Positions 37,651 to 49,529 of a stretch of DNA of 64,000 bases are shown piece after piece (position 1 is the first letter of the stretch; every line of letters starts with the position of its first letter). The translations under genes were made by a program, and so were the position numbers. The notes beneath the pieces were generated by a model. The model was not told the origin of the DNA and did no database searches. It saw only the letters and a list, made by a program, of their open reading frames with translations. This stretch comes from Nocardioides sp. zg-DK7169 (lineage in GTDB: Bacteria > Actinomycetota > Actinomycetes > Propionibacteriales > Nocardioidaceae), in assembly GCF_013155365.1 (NCBI RefSeq), contig NZ_JABJRA010000003.1:124001-188000 (forward strand), in the 5' to 3' direction.

Positions 37651-38561
37651 GCGCGCTCCTTCTGGGCGTGCAGCACGTGCTCGGCGACCTCGGCGTACAC
37701 CTCGTCCTCGTCGAGGCGTCGCAGCTCCTCGGCGAGCAGCGCGGGCAGGTCACGGCGACGCAGCGCGGTCGGGCGGTCCGGGCGCCCCGGTGAGCTGAAC
37801 GTCGCCAGCCGCCCGTCGGGACGGTCCAGCCGGATCGGTCCCTGACGGGTCTCGAGCTCGACCTCGGTGATCCCGGGCCCGTCGGTGGCACGCCGCTCGA
37901 CCTGCACCTTCAGCCGGCTGCCCAGCCAGCCCGCGAGCAGGTCGGCACTCGGGTTGTGCCGCTCGGCTCCGACCAGGGCGCCGGTGACGGTGAGGTGCTG
38001 CTGGTCCAGGGCCCCGGCGAGCAAGGCCCGCCACGGCGTGAGCCGGGTCCAGGCGAGGTCGGTGTTCCCCCGCGTGTACGACGCGCACTGGCGCTGCAGG
38101 GCGAGCGTGCGCGCCTTCGTGGCGCTCGCGCTGTCGGTGATCCGGCGCGTCGCGAGCGCCCCCAGGGGATCGGCCGCGGGGTCCTCGGGGGCATCGGTCG
38201 GCCACCAGGCGACGACGGGGGAGTCCGGGAGCAGCAGCGGCAGCACCACGGACTCCGGGTGCCGGGTGACCTCGCCGCTGAGCCGGATGAGTGCGGTCTC
38301 GCCGCTCCAGCCGGCGCCGATGCCGACCTCGGCGTCCACGCTGCCGTGGCCGCGGCCGTCGCCGATGATCACGCCGAGCACCCGGGCGGGATGCTCGTGG
38401 GCGGCCTGGCGGGCGACCCGCATGGCGGCCTCGGCGTCGTCCTCGTCGACCACGACCACCAGCGTCATCACCATGCCCATCGCCGGGCTGCCGGCCCGGG
38501 TGCGAGCGCGCACGAACTCGGCGGCGATCGCCGAGGAGGTGGTGTCGATCAGCTCGATCAT
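37647..38561 (-). CDS. opcA: Glucose-6-phosphate dehydrogenase assembly protein OpcA
   Basis: A 304-aa protein of the OpcA family, which in actinobacteria and cyanobacteria activates G6PDH by assembling or tuning its oligomer. Segments IELIDTTSSAIAAEFVRART, VVLPLLLPDSPVVAWWP and LAWTRLTPWRALLAGALD are family hallmarks. ATG at 38561, 13 bp after the zwf stop; couples into pgl. Confidence 0.92.
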   Translation of the reverse strand: MIELIDTTSSAIAAEFVRARTRAGSPAMGMVMTLVVVVDEDDAEAAMRVARQAAHEHPARVLGVIIGDGRGHGSVDAEVGIGAGWSGETALIRLSGEVTRHPESVVLPLLLPDSPVVAWWPTDAPEDPAADPLGALATRRITDSASATKARTLALQRQCASYTRGNTDLAWTRLTPWRALLAGALDQQHLTVTGALVGAERHNPSADLLAGWLGSRLKVQVERRATDGPGITEVELETRQGPIRLDRPDGRLATFSSPGRPDRPTALRRRDLPALLAEELRRLDEDEVYAEVAEHVLHAQKERA

Positions 38562-38574
38562 GCTCGTCCTCCGC

Positions 38575-40098
38575 TCACGGCCGGCGCCAGGCGCGGCCGT
38601 CGCGCTCCAGCATCGCGTCGGCGGACTCCGGTCCCCAGGTGCCCGCGGGATAGGGATCCGGCGTGCCCTTGCGTGCCCAGGCCTCGAGCACGGGGTCGAG
38701 GATCTGCCAGGACAGCTCGACCTCCCGGTGACGCGGGAACAGCGGCGGGTCGCCGAGCAGGACGTCGAGGATCAGCCGCTCGTAGGCCTCCGGCGAGGCC
38801 TCGGTGAAGGAGCCGCCGTAGGCGAAGTCCATCGACACGTCGCGGATCTCGAGGGCGGTGCCGGGCACCTTGGAGCCGAACCGCAGGGTCATCCCCTCGT
38901 CGGGCTGGACCCGGATCACGATCGCGTTCTGGGTGAGCTCCTCGGTCGAGCCCGCGCTGAACGGCAGGTGCGGGGCCCGCTTGAAGACCACCGCCACCTC
39001 GGTGACGCGGCGGCCCAGACGCTTGCCGGTGCGCAGGTAGAACGGGACGCCGGCCCAGCGGCGGTTCTCGACATGGAGGGTGACCGCGGCGTAGGACTCG
39101 GTGGTGGACCCGGCCGGCATCCCCTCCTCCTCGAGGAAGCCCGGCACCTTGGCCCCGCCCGCCCAGCCGCCGACGTACTGCCCGCGGGCGGTGGTGAGGT
39201 CGAGTCGCCGGGGCAGCACGATCGAGGAGAGCAGCTTCTCCTTCTCCAGGCGCAGGCTGTCGGCGTCGAAGGCGGGCGGCTCCTCCATCGCGACCAGCGC
39301 CATCAGCTGGAGCAGGTGGTTCTGGATCACGTCGCGCGCCGCACCGATGCCGTCGTAGTAGCCGGCGCGGCCGCCGATCCCGCCGTCCTCGGCCATGGTG
39401 ATCTGCACGTGGTCGACGTAGTTGGCGTTCCAGACCGGGTCGAAGATGCTGTTCGCGAAGCGGATCGCGAGGATGTTCTGCACCGTCTCCTTGCCGAGGT
39501 AGTGGTCGATGCGGAAGATCGAGTCCTCGGGGAAGACCTCGCCCAGGGCGCGGTCCAGCTCCCGCGCGGACTCCAGGTCGTGGCCGAAGGGCTTCTCCAC
39601 CACCACGCGGCGCCAGGAGCCGTCCGGCGCGTCGGCGAGCCCGTGCTGCTTGAGGCGCTGCGCGACAGTGCCGAAGGAGCCCGGCGGGATCGCGAGGTAG
39701 AAGGCGTGGTTGCCGTCGGTGCCCCGGGCCGCGTCGAGCTCGTCGACGGTGGCACGCAGCCGCTCGAAGGCATCGGCGTCGTCGAAGGAGCCGGACACGA
39801 ACCGGACGCCCTCGGAGAGCTGCTCCCAGACCTCCTCGCGGAACTCGGTGCGGGCGTGCTCCTTGACCGAGTCGTGCACGATCTGCGCGAAGTCCTGGTC
39901 GGCCCAGTCACGGCGGGCGAACCCGACCAGGCTGAAGCCCGGCGGCAGCAGCCCCCGGTTGGCGAGGTCGTAGATCGCCGGCATCAGCTTCTTGCGCGAC
40001 AGGTCGCCTGTGACGCCGAACAGCACCAGGCCGCACGGGCCCGCGATGCGGGGCAGGCGCCGGTCGCGAGGGTCCCGCAGCGGGTTCCGCCAGGTCAT
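38575..40098 (-). CDS. zwf: Glucose-6-phosphate 1-dehydrogenase
   Basis: A 507-aa enzyme that oxidises glucose 6-phosphate and makes NADPH. N-terminal LFGVTGDLSRKKLMPAIYDL binds NADP. RIDHYLGKETVQNILAIRFAN carries the substrate-binding and catalytic His/Lys. The ATG at 40098 was chosen because the extra 38 upstream residues are not conserved. NADPH from this step can feed reductive needs during lipid and steroid metabolism (general knowledge). Confidence 0.97.
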   Translation of the reverse strand: MTWRNPLRDPRDRRLPRIAGPCGLVLFGVTGDLSRKKLMPAIYDLANRGLLPPGFSLVGFARRDWADQDFAQIVHDSVKEHARTEFREEVWEQLSEGVRFVSGSFDDADAFERLRATVDELDAARGTDGNHAFYLAIPPGSFGTVAQRLKQHGLADAPDGSWRRVVVEKPFGHDLESARELDRALGEVFPEDSIFRIDHYLGKETVQNILAIRFANSIFDPVWNANYVDHVQITMAEDGGIGGRAGYYDGIGAARDVIQNHLLQLMALVAMEEPPAFDADSLRLEKEKLLSSIVLPRRLDLTTARGQYVGGWAGGAKVPGFLEEEGMPAGSTTESYAAVTLHVENRRWAGVPFYLRTGKRLGRRVTEVAVVFKRAPHLPFSAGSTEELTQNAIVIRVQPDEGMTLRFGSKVPGTALEIRDVSMDFAYGGSFTEASPEAYERLILDVLLGDPPLFPRHREVELSWQILDPVLEAWARKGTPDPYPAGTWGPESADAMLERDGRAWRRP

Positions 40099-40114
40099 CG
40101 GGGCCGCCCGCCCG

Positions 40115-41755
40115 TCAGCCGAGCGCCGTGCGTACGGCGTCGAGGCCGGCGGGTGACTCCACGTGCAGGCGCAGCACCGGGCGTCCGTTGCCGGCCAGCA
40201 CCTGGCCGTCACCGACCGCCTGGGCGGTGATGAACTCCTGGAAGGTGAAGGAGCGACCCGGCACGGCGAGGTCGGCGGCGGGGGCGGAGGTGACCTGGAG
40301 GAACACCCCGGTCGCCGGTCCGCCCTTGTGGTACTGCCCCGTCGAGTGCAGGAAACGCGGGCCCCAGCCGAACGTCACCGGACGACCGGTGCGCACCGCC
40401 AGCCGGTCGCGGGTCTCGGCCAGCGCGGCGTCGAGGTGCCGGTCGAGGTAGGCCTGGACGGCGAGATAGCCGTGGGTGGGGTCGAGGGTGGCCAGCAGGG
40501 CGGCCACCGCGTCGGCGACGGTCTCGGTGCCGTCGGGCAGCCAGCCGTCGGAGGCGTAGACGGTGACCGGCCCGTCGGTGAAGACCGGGGCGGGGGAGGA
40601 CGCGGCACCGTCGAGCATGCTGCGTGCGGCGGCCTTCGCGCTCTCCACGTCGGGCTGGTCGAAGGGGTTGATGCCCATCACCCGGCCGGCGACCGCGGTG
40701 GCGTACTCCCAGACCAGCATCTGCGCGCCGAGCGGCAGGTCGAGGTGGGCGCTCCAGCCGGAGACCACCTCCACCGCAGCAGCGGCGTCGCTGTCCGCGC
40801 CGTACGTCGCGAGCAGGACGTCGGGGTGCCGGGTGGTCTCGGCGGCGGCCGCGAGCGAGCCGACGACGACCGGGAGGATGCCGTGGCCGTCCTTGCCGGT
40901 GGACTCGGCCACCAGCTGCTCGACCCAGTCGCCGAGGCCGGGGTAGCTGCCCCCGGCACCGGCCAGCGCGAGCTTGTCGACCCCGGACAGGTTGGCCGCC
41001 CCCAGCAGGGAGCCGAGCACGAGTCCGGGGTTGTCGGCGCTGTCCTTCTCGAGGGCGGGGCGCACCGACTCGGCCTGGTCGAGCAGACCGGCGATGTCCG
41101 CGCCGGCGAGACCGCTGGGCACCAGCCCGAAGGCGGTGAGCGCGGAGTAGCGCCCGCCCACCTCCGGATCGGCGAGGAAGACCCGGTAGCCGGCCTCGCG
41201 GGCCGACTGCTCCAGCGGCGAGCCGGGGTCGGTGACGACGACGATCCGCTCAGCGGGGTCGATGCCCGCGTCGCGGAAGGCCTGCTCGTAGGCGCGGCGC
41301 TGGCTGTCGGTCTCCACCGTGCCGCCGGACTTGGAGGAGACGACCACGACGGTCTCGCCGAGGCGGTCCTCGATCGCGCGTCGTACGACGTCGGGCGCGG
41401 AGGAGTCGAGCACGTCGATCTCCACGCCGGCGGCCGCGCAGATCACCTCGGGGGCGAGGGAGGAGCCGCCCATGCCGCACAGCACCAGGCGGGCGAGCCC
41501 GCGTTGGCGCAGCTCGACCCCGAGCAGCGAGATCTCGGTGACCAGGTCACGCGAGGTCTGGCTCAGGCCGACCCAGTGCAGCCGCTTGGCGGCCTCGTCG
41601 ACGGCCGCCTCGCCCCACAGGGTGGGGTCGCGGTCGGCCATCCGGCTGGCGACCCGGTCGGTGACGAGGCGGTCGAGGACCTCCCCGTGCGGCGACCCGG
41701 CGGGCGTGCCGACGGCGATCGCCCCTGTCTCGTCCCACGCCATCGCCCGGGTCAC
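40115..41755 (-). CDS. pgi: Glucose-6-phosphate isomerase
   Basis: A 546-aa SIS-domain isomerase. [15 protein letters not shown] and [15 protein letters not shown] are sugar-phosphate loops of the two SIS domains, and [12 protein letters not shown] follows. The C-terminal part ([22 protein letters not shown]) is typical of the actinobacterial pgi found next to tal, sometimes as a tal-pgi fusion; here the genes are separate but overlap by 4 bp (GTGA). Confidence 0.92.
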   Translation of the reverse strand: MTRAMAWDETGAIAVGTPAGSPHGEVLDRLVTDRVASRMADRDPTLWGEAAVDEAAKRLHWVGLSQTSRDLVTEISLLGVELRQRGLARLVLCGMGGSSLAPEVICAAAGVEIDVLDSSAPDVVRRAIEDRLGETVVVVSSKSGGTVETDSQRRAYEQAFRDAGIDPAERIVVVTDPGSPLEQSAREAGYRVFLADPEVGGRYSALTAFGLVPSGLAGADIAGLLDQAESVRPALEKDSADNPGLVLGSLLGAANLSGVDKLALAGAGGSYPGLGDWVEQLVAESTGKDGHGILPVVVGSLAAAAETTRHPDVLLATYGADSDAAAAVEVVSGWSAHLDLPLGAQMLVWEYATAVAGRVMGINPFDQPDVESAKAAARSMLDGAASSPAPVFTDGPVTVYASDGWLPDGTETVADAVAALLATLDPTHGYLAVQAYLDRHLDAALAETRDRLAVRTGRPVTFGWGPRFLHSTGQYHKGGPATGVFLQVTSAPAADLAVPGRSFTFQEFITAQAVGDGQVLAGNGRPVLRLHVESPAGLDAVRTALG

Positions 41756-42858
41756 GCGTTCGCCTGCTCCATCTGGCCGCGGACGGTCGCGACGAGCTCA
41801 TCCCAGGACTTCACGAACTTCTCGACGCCCTCGGTCTCGAGGGCCACGAGCACGTCGGCGAAGTCGACACCGACCTCCTCGAGGCGGGCGAGGACCGCGC
41901 GGCCCTCGTCCTCGCGGCCGGTGACGAGGTCGCCGCGGACCTCGCCGTGGTCGGCGAAGGCCTCGAGGGTCTTCTCCGGCATCGTGTTGACCGTGCCGCC
42001 CACCACCAGGTCGGTGACGTAGAGGGTGTCGGGGTAGTCGGGGTTCTTCACCCCGGTGGAGGCCCACAGCGGGCGCTGCACGTTGGCGCCGGCCTCGGCC
42101 AGCGCGCGCCAGCGCTCGGAGCCGACGACCTCGGCGTACGCGCCGTACGCGATCTGGGCGTTGGCGATCGCCGCCTTGCCGCGGAGCTCGAGCGCCTCGG
42201 GGGTGCCGATCTTCTCCAGCCGGGCGTCGACCTCGGTGTCGACGCGGGAGACGAAGAACGACGCGACGGACTGGATGCTCGACAGGTCGAGGCCCGCCTC
42301 CTTCGCCCGCTCCAGGCCGGCGAGGTAGGCGTCCATGACGGCGCGGTAGCGCTCCTCGGAGAAGATCAGCGTCACGTTCACGCTGATCCCCTCGCCGATC
42401 ACCGTGGTGATCGCGCTGAGCCCGGCCTGCGTGGCCGGGATCTTGATGAGGACGTTCGAGCGGTCGACGGCCTTGAAGAGGGCACGTGCCGAGGCGATGG
42501 TGCCCTCGGTGTCCTGGGCGAGGTCGGGTTCGACCTCGATCGAGACCCGGCCGTCGCCGGCGGAGGTGCCGGCGAGGGGCTCGAGCACGTCGCAGGCGTT
42601 GCGGACGTCCTCGGTGGTGAGCTCGAAGATCACCTCGTCGACGCTGCGGCCCTCGGCCACCAGGCGCCGCACCTGCTCGTCGTAGCGCTCGCCGTTGGCG
42701 ATCGCGCTCGCGAAGATGGTGGGGTTCGTGGTGACGCCGACGACCGAGCGCTCGCGGGTGAGGTCGGCGAGGTTGCCGGTCTCGATCCGCTCGCGGGAGA
42801 GGTCGTCGAGCCAGATCGAGACGCCGGCGTCGGCCAGTGCCTGCAGACGGTCACTCAT
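41752..42858 (-). CDS. tal: Transaldolase
   Basis: A 368-aa TIM-barrel transaldolase of the non-oxidative pentose phosphate pathway. [11 protein letters not shown] near the N-terminus and [14 protein letters not shown] with the Schiff-base Lys are diagnostic. [18 protein letters not shown] and [17 protein letters not shown] complete the active site. ATG 42858, 48 bp after the tkt stop; overlaps pgi. Confidence 0.96.
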   Translation of the reverse strand: MSDRLQALADAGVSIWLDDLSRERIETGNLADLTRERSVVGVTTNPTIFASAIANGERYDEQVRRLVAEGRSVDEVIFELTTEDVRNACDVLEPLAGTSAGDGRVSIEVEPDLAQDTEGTIASARALFKAVDRSNVLIKIPATQAGLSAITTVIGEGISVNVTLIFSEERYRAVMDAYLAGLERAKEAGLDLSSIQSVASFFVSRVDTEVDARLEKIGTPEALELRGKAAIANAQIAYGAYAEVVGSERWRALAEAGANVQRPLWASTGVKNPDYPDTLYVTDLVVGGTVNTMPEKTLEAFADHGEVRGDLVTGREDEGRAVLARLEEVGVDFADVLVALETEGVEKFVKSWDELVATVRGQMEQANA

Positions 42859-42906
42859 GTACTGCCTCCTGAAGTCGTGGTGGTGAAGTACCCGAGCGGG
42901 GCGTGC

Positions 42907-45012
<2,106 letters not shown>

Positions 45013-45065
45013 AGGGTTCCTCTCGCGGGGCTTCGGGCGATACCGAGCCTACTCACCCCGCGCGA

Positions 45066-45071
45066 TAGACT
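45066..45071 (+). promoter_or_regulatory. -10 box TAGACT of ctaB
   Basis: TAGACT (TAnnnT) lies 40 bp before the ctaB GTG, in the 99-bp tkt/ctaB divergent region. CGAGGA upstream of the GTG is a plausible RBS, so this transcript has a leader. Confidence 0.45.
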
Positions 45072-45111
45072 CAGCATCGCTCCACGCTTCCGAAGATCAT
45101 CGAGGACACCA

Positions 45112-46068
45112 GTGACGTACGTCGGCCAGCCGGCCCCTGCTGCACCGCCGCAGTCGACCGGCGACGAGTCCGGTCGGGCCACCTTCAAGGACGTCGTCGC
45201 GGCGTACGTCGGGCTCACCAAGCCCCGGGTCATCGAACTGCTGCTCCTGACCACCGTGCCGGTGATGTTCTTCGCGCAGCGCGGGGTCCCTCCGCTCGGC
45301 CTGGTCGTCGCGACCGTCGTGGGCGGCGCATTCTCGGCCGGGTCCGCCTCGGTCTTCAACTGCGTCTACGACCGCGACATCGACGAGCAGATGCGCCGCA
45401 CCCGGCGGCGCGCGCTGCCGCGCCACATCGTCTCGGCGCGCTCCGCGCTGATCTTCGGCTTCGTGCTGGCGATCTTGTCGACGCTGGTGCTGGCCACGTG
45501 GGTGAACTGGCTGTCCGCCGGTCTCTCGCTCGGCGCGAACGCCTTCTACGTCTTCGTCTATACGATGCTGCTCAAGCGCCGCACCACCCAGAACATCGTC
45601 TGGGGCGGTCTCGCCGGCTGCTTCCCGGCCCTGATCGGCTGGACCGCCGTCACCGGTGAGCTGTCCTGGGTGCCGGTGGTGCTGTTCATGGTGGTCTTCT
45701 TCTGGACCCCGCCGCACACCTGGGCGCTGGCGCTGCGCTACCGCGAGGACTACGCCAACGTCGACGTCCCGATGCTGCCCGTGGTGGCCCCGGCCCGCGC
45801 GGTCGGGCGCCAGATCGTGATCTACAGCTGGGTGATGGTCGCGACCTCGCTGCTGCTATGGCCGGTCGCCGACACCAGCCTGGTCTACCCGGTCATCGCC
45901 GCGGTCCTGGGCGCGGTCTTCCTCGTGCAGGCCCACCGCATGTGGGGGCGCACGAAGACCAGCGACGATCTCGCGGTGATCCAGCCGATGCAGCTCTTCC
46001 ACTCCTCGAACCTCTACCTGACGCTGCTCTTCGTGGCGGTCGCGCTCGACCCGATCCTGGGTCTCTGA
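45112..46068 (+). CDS. ctaB: Protohaem IX farnesyltransferase (haem O synthase)
   Basis: A 318-aa UbiA-family membrane prenyltransferase, about nine helices, converting haem B to haem O for cytochrome oxidase. First Asp-rich motif NCVYDRDIDEQMRRT gives Asn83, Asp87 and Asp91. The second, LRYREDYANVDVPMLP, is also intact. GTG start at 45112. Its partner ctaA lies 1.7 kb downstream in opposite orientation. Confidence 0.96.
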   Translation: MTYVGQPAPAAPPQSTGDESGRATFKDVVAAYVGLTKPRVIELLLLTTVPVMFFAQRGVPPLGLVVATVVGGAFSAGSASVFNCVYDRDIDEQMRRTRRRALPRHIVSARSALIFGFVLAILSTLVLATWVNWLSAGLSLGANAFYVFVYTMLLKRRTTQNIVWGGLAGCFPALIGWTAVTGELSWVPVVLFMVVFFWTPPHTWALALRYREDYANVDVPMLPVVAPARAVGRQIVIYSWVMVATSLLLWPVADTSLVYPVIAAVLGAVFLVQAHRMWGRTKTSDDLAVIQPMQLFHSSNLYLTLLFVAVALDPILGL

Positions 46069-46101
46069 GCGCAGGTCCCCGCCCGGACGCGGTGGGGACG
46101 C

Positions 46102-46107
46102 TAGCGT
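46102..46107 (+). promoter_or_regulatory. -10 box TAGCGT, leaderless APH-like gene
   Basis: TAGCGT ends 6 nt before the ATG at 46114, with no Shine-Dalgarno. Confidence 0.45.
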
Positions 46108-46113
46108 CGCGGC

Positions 46114-47001
46114 ATGGGTGGTGCTGCCGGCGTCCGGTTGATGCAGGAGCCCGACTGGGCCTGGCGCCGTCGCGGTCCCACCGCGTCTGCGGTCGACGCC
46201 TTCGGCGTACGAGGTGGGTCGTTGCGGCGATTGCCCGGGGGAGCCGGGCACGTCTGGACCGACGGCCGGCTGGTGCTCAAGCCCGTCGGCTGCGTGCCGG
46301 AGCACACCTGGGTTTGCGAGGTGTACGCCGCCTGGACGAGCGACGAGGTGCGGGTCCCGCGGCCGGTGGCCCCGGCAGCCGGCCCGGGCGCCGGGTGTTC
46401 GGTGGACGGCTGGGGCGCCCACGTCTTCGTGCCCGGCCGTGACGCCGACCCGTCCCGGGAGCTGGCGGCGATCAAGGAGGCGAGCGATGCCTTCCACCGC
46501 GCGGTCGCGGACCTGCCTCGGCCGGCGTTCATGGACTGCCGCGATGACCCGTGGGCCTTCGGCGACCGGCTGGCCTGGGAGGGTGCCGAGCCGGAGGGGG
46601 ATCCGGCGACCCTCGCGATGATCGCGCGGCTGCGCGCGGCGCTCGCACCGGTGCGGGGACCCGACCAGCCGATCCACGGCGACGTGCTGCCCAACGTGCT
46701 GCTGGCGGACCGGCTCGCCCCGGCCGTGATCGACTGGCCGCCGTACTTCCGGCCGGCGGGCACGGCGAACGCGGTGGCCGTTACCGACGCGGTCACCTTC
46801 CGCGGCGCCCCGATGTCGCTGCTCGAGGAGTGGGAGTCCGGACCGGACTGGGACCAGCTGCTGATCCGCGCCCTGCTCTACCGCCTCGGTCCGACCGGCA
46901 TCTTCGCGGCCCGCAACCGGCTGATGGGCAGCCTGGTGACCCACGTGGAGCGGGTGCGGCCGGTCGTCGATGCGGTGCTCGCCCGGGTGCGGGCCGGATG
47001 A
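46114..47001 (+). CDS. Actinobacterial APH-like protein (TIGR02569-type)
   Basis: A 295-aa protein with a kinase-like APH/choline-kinase fold. LVLKPVGCVPEHTWVCEVYAAW corresponds to the N-lobe Lys strand. PIHGDVLPNVLLADRLAPAVIDWPPYFRP (two parts) contains the HGD catalytic and I-D-W metal motifs. The spacing and the DGWGAHVFVPGRD segment match the conserved actinobacterial family TIGR02569. Phosphorylated substrate unknown; antibiotic modification is not implied. Predicted leaderless. Confidence 0.75.
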   Translation: MGGAAGVRLMQEPDWAWRRRGPTASAVDAFGVRGGSLRRLPGGAGHVWTDGRLVLKPVGCVPEHTWVCEVYAAWTSDEVRVPRPVAPAAGPGAGCSVDGWGAHVFVPGRDADPSRELAAIKEASDAFHRAVADLPRPAFMDCRDDPWAFGDRLAWEGAEPEGDPATLAMIARLRAALAPVRGPDQPIHGDVLPNVLLADRLAPAVIDWPPYFRPAGTANAVAVTDAVTFRGAPMSLLEEWESGPDWDQLLIRALLYRLGPTGIFAARNRLMGSLVTHVERVRPVVDAVLARVRAG

Positions 47002-47043
47002 GCCGTGCGACAACCATCCACCGCCTTCGCTCGTCCCACTGCC

Positions 47044-47613
47044 ATGAAATCCCAGATGACGGTGTCCGGCGTCGTGCTTGGGCTAGTGCTCGCGCTGTCG
47101 ACGTCGTGCGGTGGCTCCGCCGGCGACCGGCCGCAGGATGCGACTGCAGGCGACTCGGCGAGGAGCAAGTCGTCCGTCTCGTCCCGCCCGCCGTCGGTGA
47201 CCGGGCCCGATCCGCGGGTGCACAGGCACTCGGGCGCCTACGACCTGGTGCTCCAGGATGTCTCGGTGGTCCAGCGCAAGGCCCAGGACCGGGTCGTGCT
47301 GAGGTTCGCCGGCACCAGCAGGCCCGGTTGGGCCGCGCGGTTCGTCGAGGAGGCGGTGCTGGAGGGAAGCGGCAGGATCGTCGACCTCGACGGTGACACG
47401 ATCCTCCGGCTCGACATCACCGGGACCCCGACCCGTGCGTCGGTCGACGATGCTCCCGTTCGCTCCCGGCTCGGTGGTGACGTCGTCGATCTGCGGGCGA
47501 GCGGTGCGTGGGAGGGCATGACGCACGTCTTCATCGGGCTCCGCGGCGGTCGCGGCGCGTACCGGATCGAGGTGCGCGCCACGCCTGCACGTCTGGTCGT
47601 CGATCTCGGGTGA
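47044..47613 (+). CDS. AMIN-like domain lipoprotein
   Basis: A 189-aa putative lipoprotein from ATG 47044, chosen over GTG 47005 because the signal peptide then starts correctly: MKSQMTVSGVVLGLVLALSTSC with Cys22 as a somewhat atypical lipobox. A Ser/Pro-rich linker leads to a beta-rich domain (YDLVLQDVSVVQRK, DRVVLRFAG, GLRGGRGAYRIEVRATPARLVVDLG) that looks like the AMIN-like domain of actinobacterial envelope proteins. Function unknown; peptidoglycan or periplasmic interaction is possible. Convergent with ctaA; third-position GC is a little lower than average. Confidence 0.65.
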   Translation: MKSQMTVSGVVLGLVLALSTSCGGSAGDRPQDATAGDSARSKSSVSSRPPSVTGPDPRVHRHSGAYDLVLQDVSVVQRKAQDRVVLRFAGTSRPGWAARFVEEAVLEGSGRIVDLDGDTILRLDITGTPTRASVDDAPVRSRLGGDVVDLRASGAWEGMTHVFIGLRGGRGAYRIEVRATPARLVVDLG

Positions 47614-47701
47614 CCCGCGCCGCCGTGCTGGGGCGTTCACCGCTCGCTGTGTGTCGTACGACGCCGAACAGTCCCACCGGGTTGTCGACGGTTCCCCCGC
47701 C

Positions 47702-47716
47702 GTACACCACGTGTAC
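47702..47716. other. Short inverted repeat in the ctaA / lipoprotein gap
   Basis: GTACAC-CAC-GTGTAC is a perfect 6-3-6 inverted repeat in the 121-bp space between two converging genes, about 20 bp beyond the ctaA stop. It could contribute to termination, though the stem is short. Confidence 0.3.
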
Positions 47717-47734
47717 AGCGTCAATAACCCCGCG

Positions 47735-48727
47735 TTACAAGCGGCTGGGCGCCACCGGAGCCTCGGCGGCCTCGACCGGCACCGTGAGCCCACCGGCCGC
47801 CACGGGCTCAGCCGCGTCGAGCTCGCGCGGGTGGCGTACGGCGACGAGCACCCACGCGATCGCGGCGGACGTGAGGGAGGCGCCGAGCATGTGGAAGCCG
47901 ACCAGGACGATCGGCAGGTCGGTGAAGTACTGCACGAAGCCGATCGCACCCTGCCCGATCTGCACGGCGAACAGCACCCACAGGGCGCGGCGGGCGGAGG
48001 CGCCGTGGCGCCAGGCGTAGACGGCGAAGATCAGGCCCACCGTGGCGCCGATGAAGAAGAAGACCGCGTCGGCGTGCAGCTGGCTCATCTGTGCCGGGTC
48101 CAGGCCGTTGCGGGGCGAGTCGGCGTCGCCCGCGTGCGGGCCCGCACCGGTGACCATCGTGCCGATGTAGAGCACCACCCACCCGGCGGCGAAGACCACC
48201 CAGGCCAGCCCCACCACCGGTCCGCGAGCGCGGGGGAGGTCATCGCCGCGCAGCACCAGCTGGATGAAGCGCACCGCCAGGCAGATGATCAGGAACGAGC
48301 AGATCAGGTGCAGCGACACGATCCAGGGGTTCAGGTCGGTCAGCACCGTGACGCCGCCGATCACCGCCTGCGCGGGGATGCCGAGGCCCATCCAGAGGGC
48401 GAGCCAGATCAGCGAGCGACGACCGGTGCGGACCGCGGCGACGAACGTCGCGATCGCGATTGCCGCGAGCACGAAGGTGAGCAGTCGGTTGCCGAACTCG
48501 ATCACGCCGTGGATGCCGTACTCGGCGTGGGGCGTGTAGGACTCGTCGGTGCAGCGCGGCCAGGTCGGGCAGCCCAGGCCGGAGCCCGTCAGCCGGACGA
48601 CGGCGCCGGTCACGACCAGCACCATGTTGGCGACCAGGCTGCTCCAGCCGAGACCGAGCACCCACCGGTGGCCGGCGGGACGCGTGCCCCGTTCCACGTC
48701 GGTCGGGTCGGTCGAGGTGGCGGTCAC
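47735..48727 (-). CDS. ctaA: Haem A synthase
   Basis: A 330-aa eight-helix membrane protein that oxidises haem O to haem A for aa3-type cytochrome oxidase. VTGAVVRLTGSGLGCPTWPRC with the paired Cys and HGVIEFGNRLLTF are N-half motifs. SLHLICSFLI, QLHADAVFFFIG and GFHMLGA supply the haem-ligand His residues. GTG start at 48727, 7 bp after the ABC permease stop, so transcribed after the ABC genes. Confidence 0.94.
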   Translation of the reverse strand: MTATSTDPTDVERGTRPAGHRWVLGLGWSSLVANMVLVVTGAVVRLTGSGLGCPTWPRCTDESYTPHAEYGIHGVIEFGNRLLTFVLAAIAIATFVAAVRTGRRSLIWLALWMGLGIPAQAVIGGVTVLTDLNPWIVSLHLICSFLIICLAVRFIQLVLRGDDLPRARGPVVGLAWVVFAAGWVVLYIGTMVTGAGPHAGDADSPRNGLDPAQMSQLHADAVFFFIGATVGLIFAVYAWRHGASARRALWVLFAVQIGQGAIGFVQYFTDLPIVLVGFHMLGASLTSAAIAWVLVAVRHPRELDAAEPVAAGGLTVPVEAAEAPVAPSRL

Positions 48728-48734
48728 GAGCAGA

Positions 48735-49529
48735 TCACTCCCACTTGAAGGTGCGCGCGCTGAGGGCGGCGCCGAGAACTGTCCAGATCAGGAGGACGGC
48801 GATCGCGGGCCACGCGATCGTGCCGTCGATCAGGGCATCGCGCATGCCCTCTCCGAGCGCTCCCGATGGTAGCCACTGCACGAGGCCCTCGAAGCCGCCG
48901 TACGCCGTGGCAGGGAGCACAACGGCGCCGCAGGCCATCAGCAGCAGGTAGATCAGGTTGGCCGCGGCCAGGGTCGCCTCGGCGCGCAGCGCGCCGGCGA
49001 CCAGCAGCCCGAGCGAGGCGAAGGCCGCGGTGCCGGCGGCGATGATCAGCAGCACCCCCACGACGCCGGCCACGCCGGGCTCCGGGGACCAGCCGAGGCC
49101 GAGGGCCACGGCAGAGATCACGACCAGCTGCAGCAGCTGCACGAGCAGCAGCGCCAACACCTTGCCGGCCAGCAGCCCGGAGCGCGGCAGCGGCGAGGTG
49201 CCGAGGCGCTTGATCACGCCGTAGCGCCGCTCGAAGCCCGTGGCGATCGCCAGCGCCGTGAACGAGGTGGACATCACCGCCAGGGCCAGGACACCGGGGG
49301 TGAAGACGTCCACCGCGGGGTGGTCGAGGTCGAGGTCGACGCGGTCCGAGCCGGTCACCGCGGCGACCAGCACCACGACCGGTACGACGACGGCGAGCAG
49401 CAGCTGCTCGCCGTTGCGCAGCATCAGCCGGGCCTCCATGCCGGCCTGCGCCAGCACCATGCGCCCGAACGGCGCGGCGCCGGGCCGGGGCGAGAACGTC
49501 CCGGCGGGCCGGGTCTGGGAAGAGGTCAC
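48735..49529 (-). CDS. ABC-2 type transporter permease (DrrB-like)
   Basis: A 264-aa membrane protein with six predicted helices: one near LLLAVVVPVVVLVAAV, then GVLALAVMSTSFTALAIATG and FERRYGVIKRLGTSPLPRSGLL, the ABC-2 signature loop. The C-terminal half holds three more helices. GTG start at 49529 overlaps the ATPase stop by 4 bp. With the ATPase it forms a complete exporter; substrate unknown (lipids, haem-related or drugs). Confidence 0.88.
   Translation of the reverse strand: MTSSQTRPAGTFSPRPGAAPFGRMVLAQAGMEARLMLRNGEQLLLAVVVPVVVLVAAVTGSDRVDLDLDHPAVDVFTPGVLALAVMSTSFTALAIATGFERRYGVIKRLGTSPLPRSGLLAGKVLALLLVQLLQLVVISAVALGLGWSPEPGVAGVVGVLLIIAAGTAAFASLGLLVAGALRAEATLAAANLIYLLLMACGAVVLPATAYGGFEGLVQWLPSGALGEGMRDALIDGTIAWPAIAVLLIWTVLGAALSARTFKWE

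Noticed and set aside
46114..47001. Aminoglycoside resistance gene
   Set aside because: The kinase-like motifs match a conserved actinobacterial family of unknown substrate, and no resistance-specific features or mobile context were seen.
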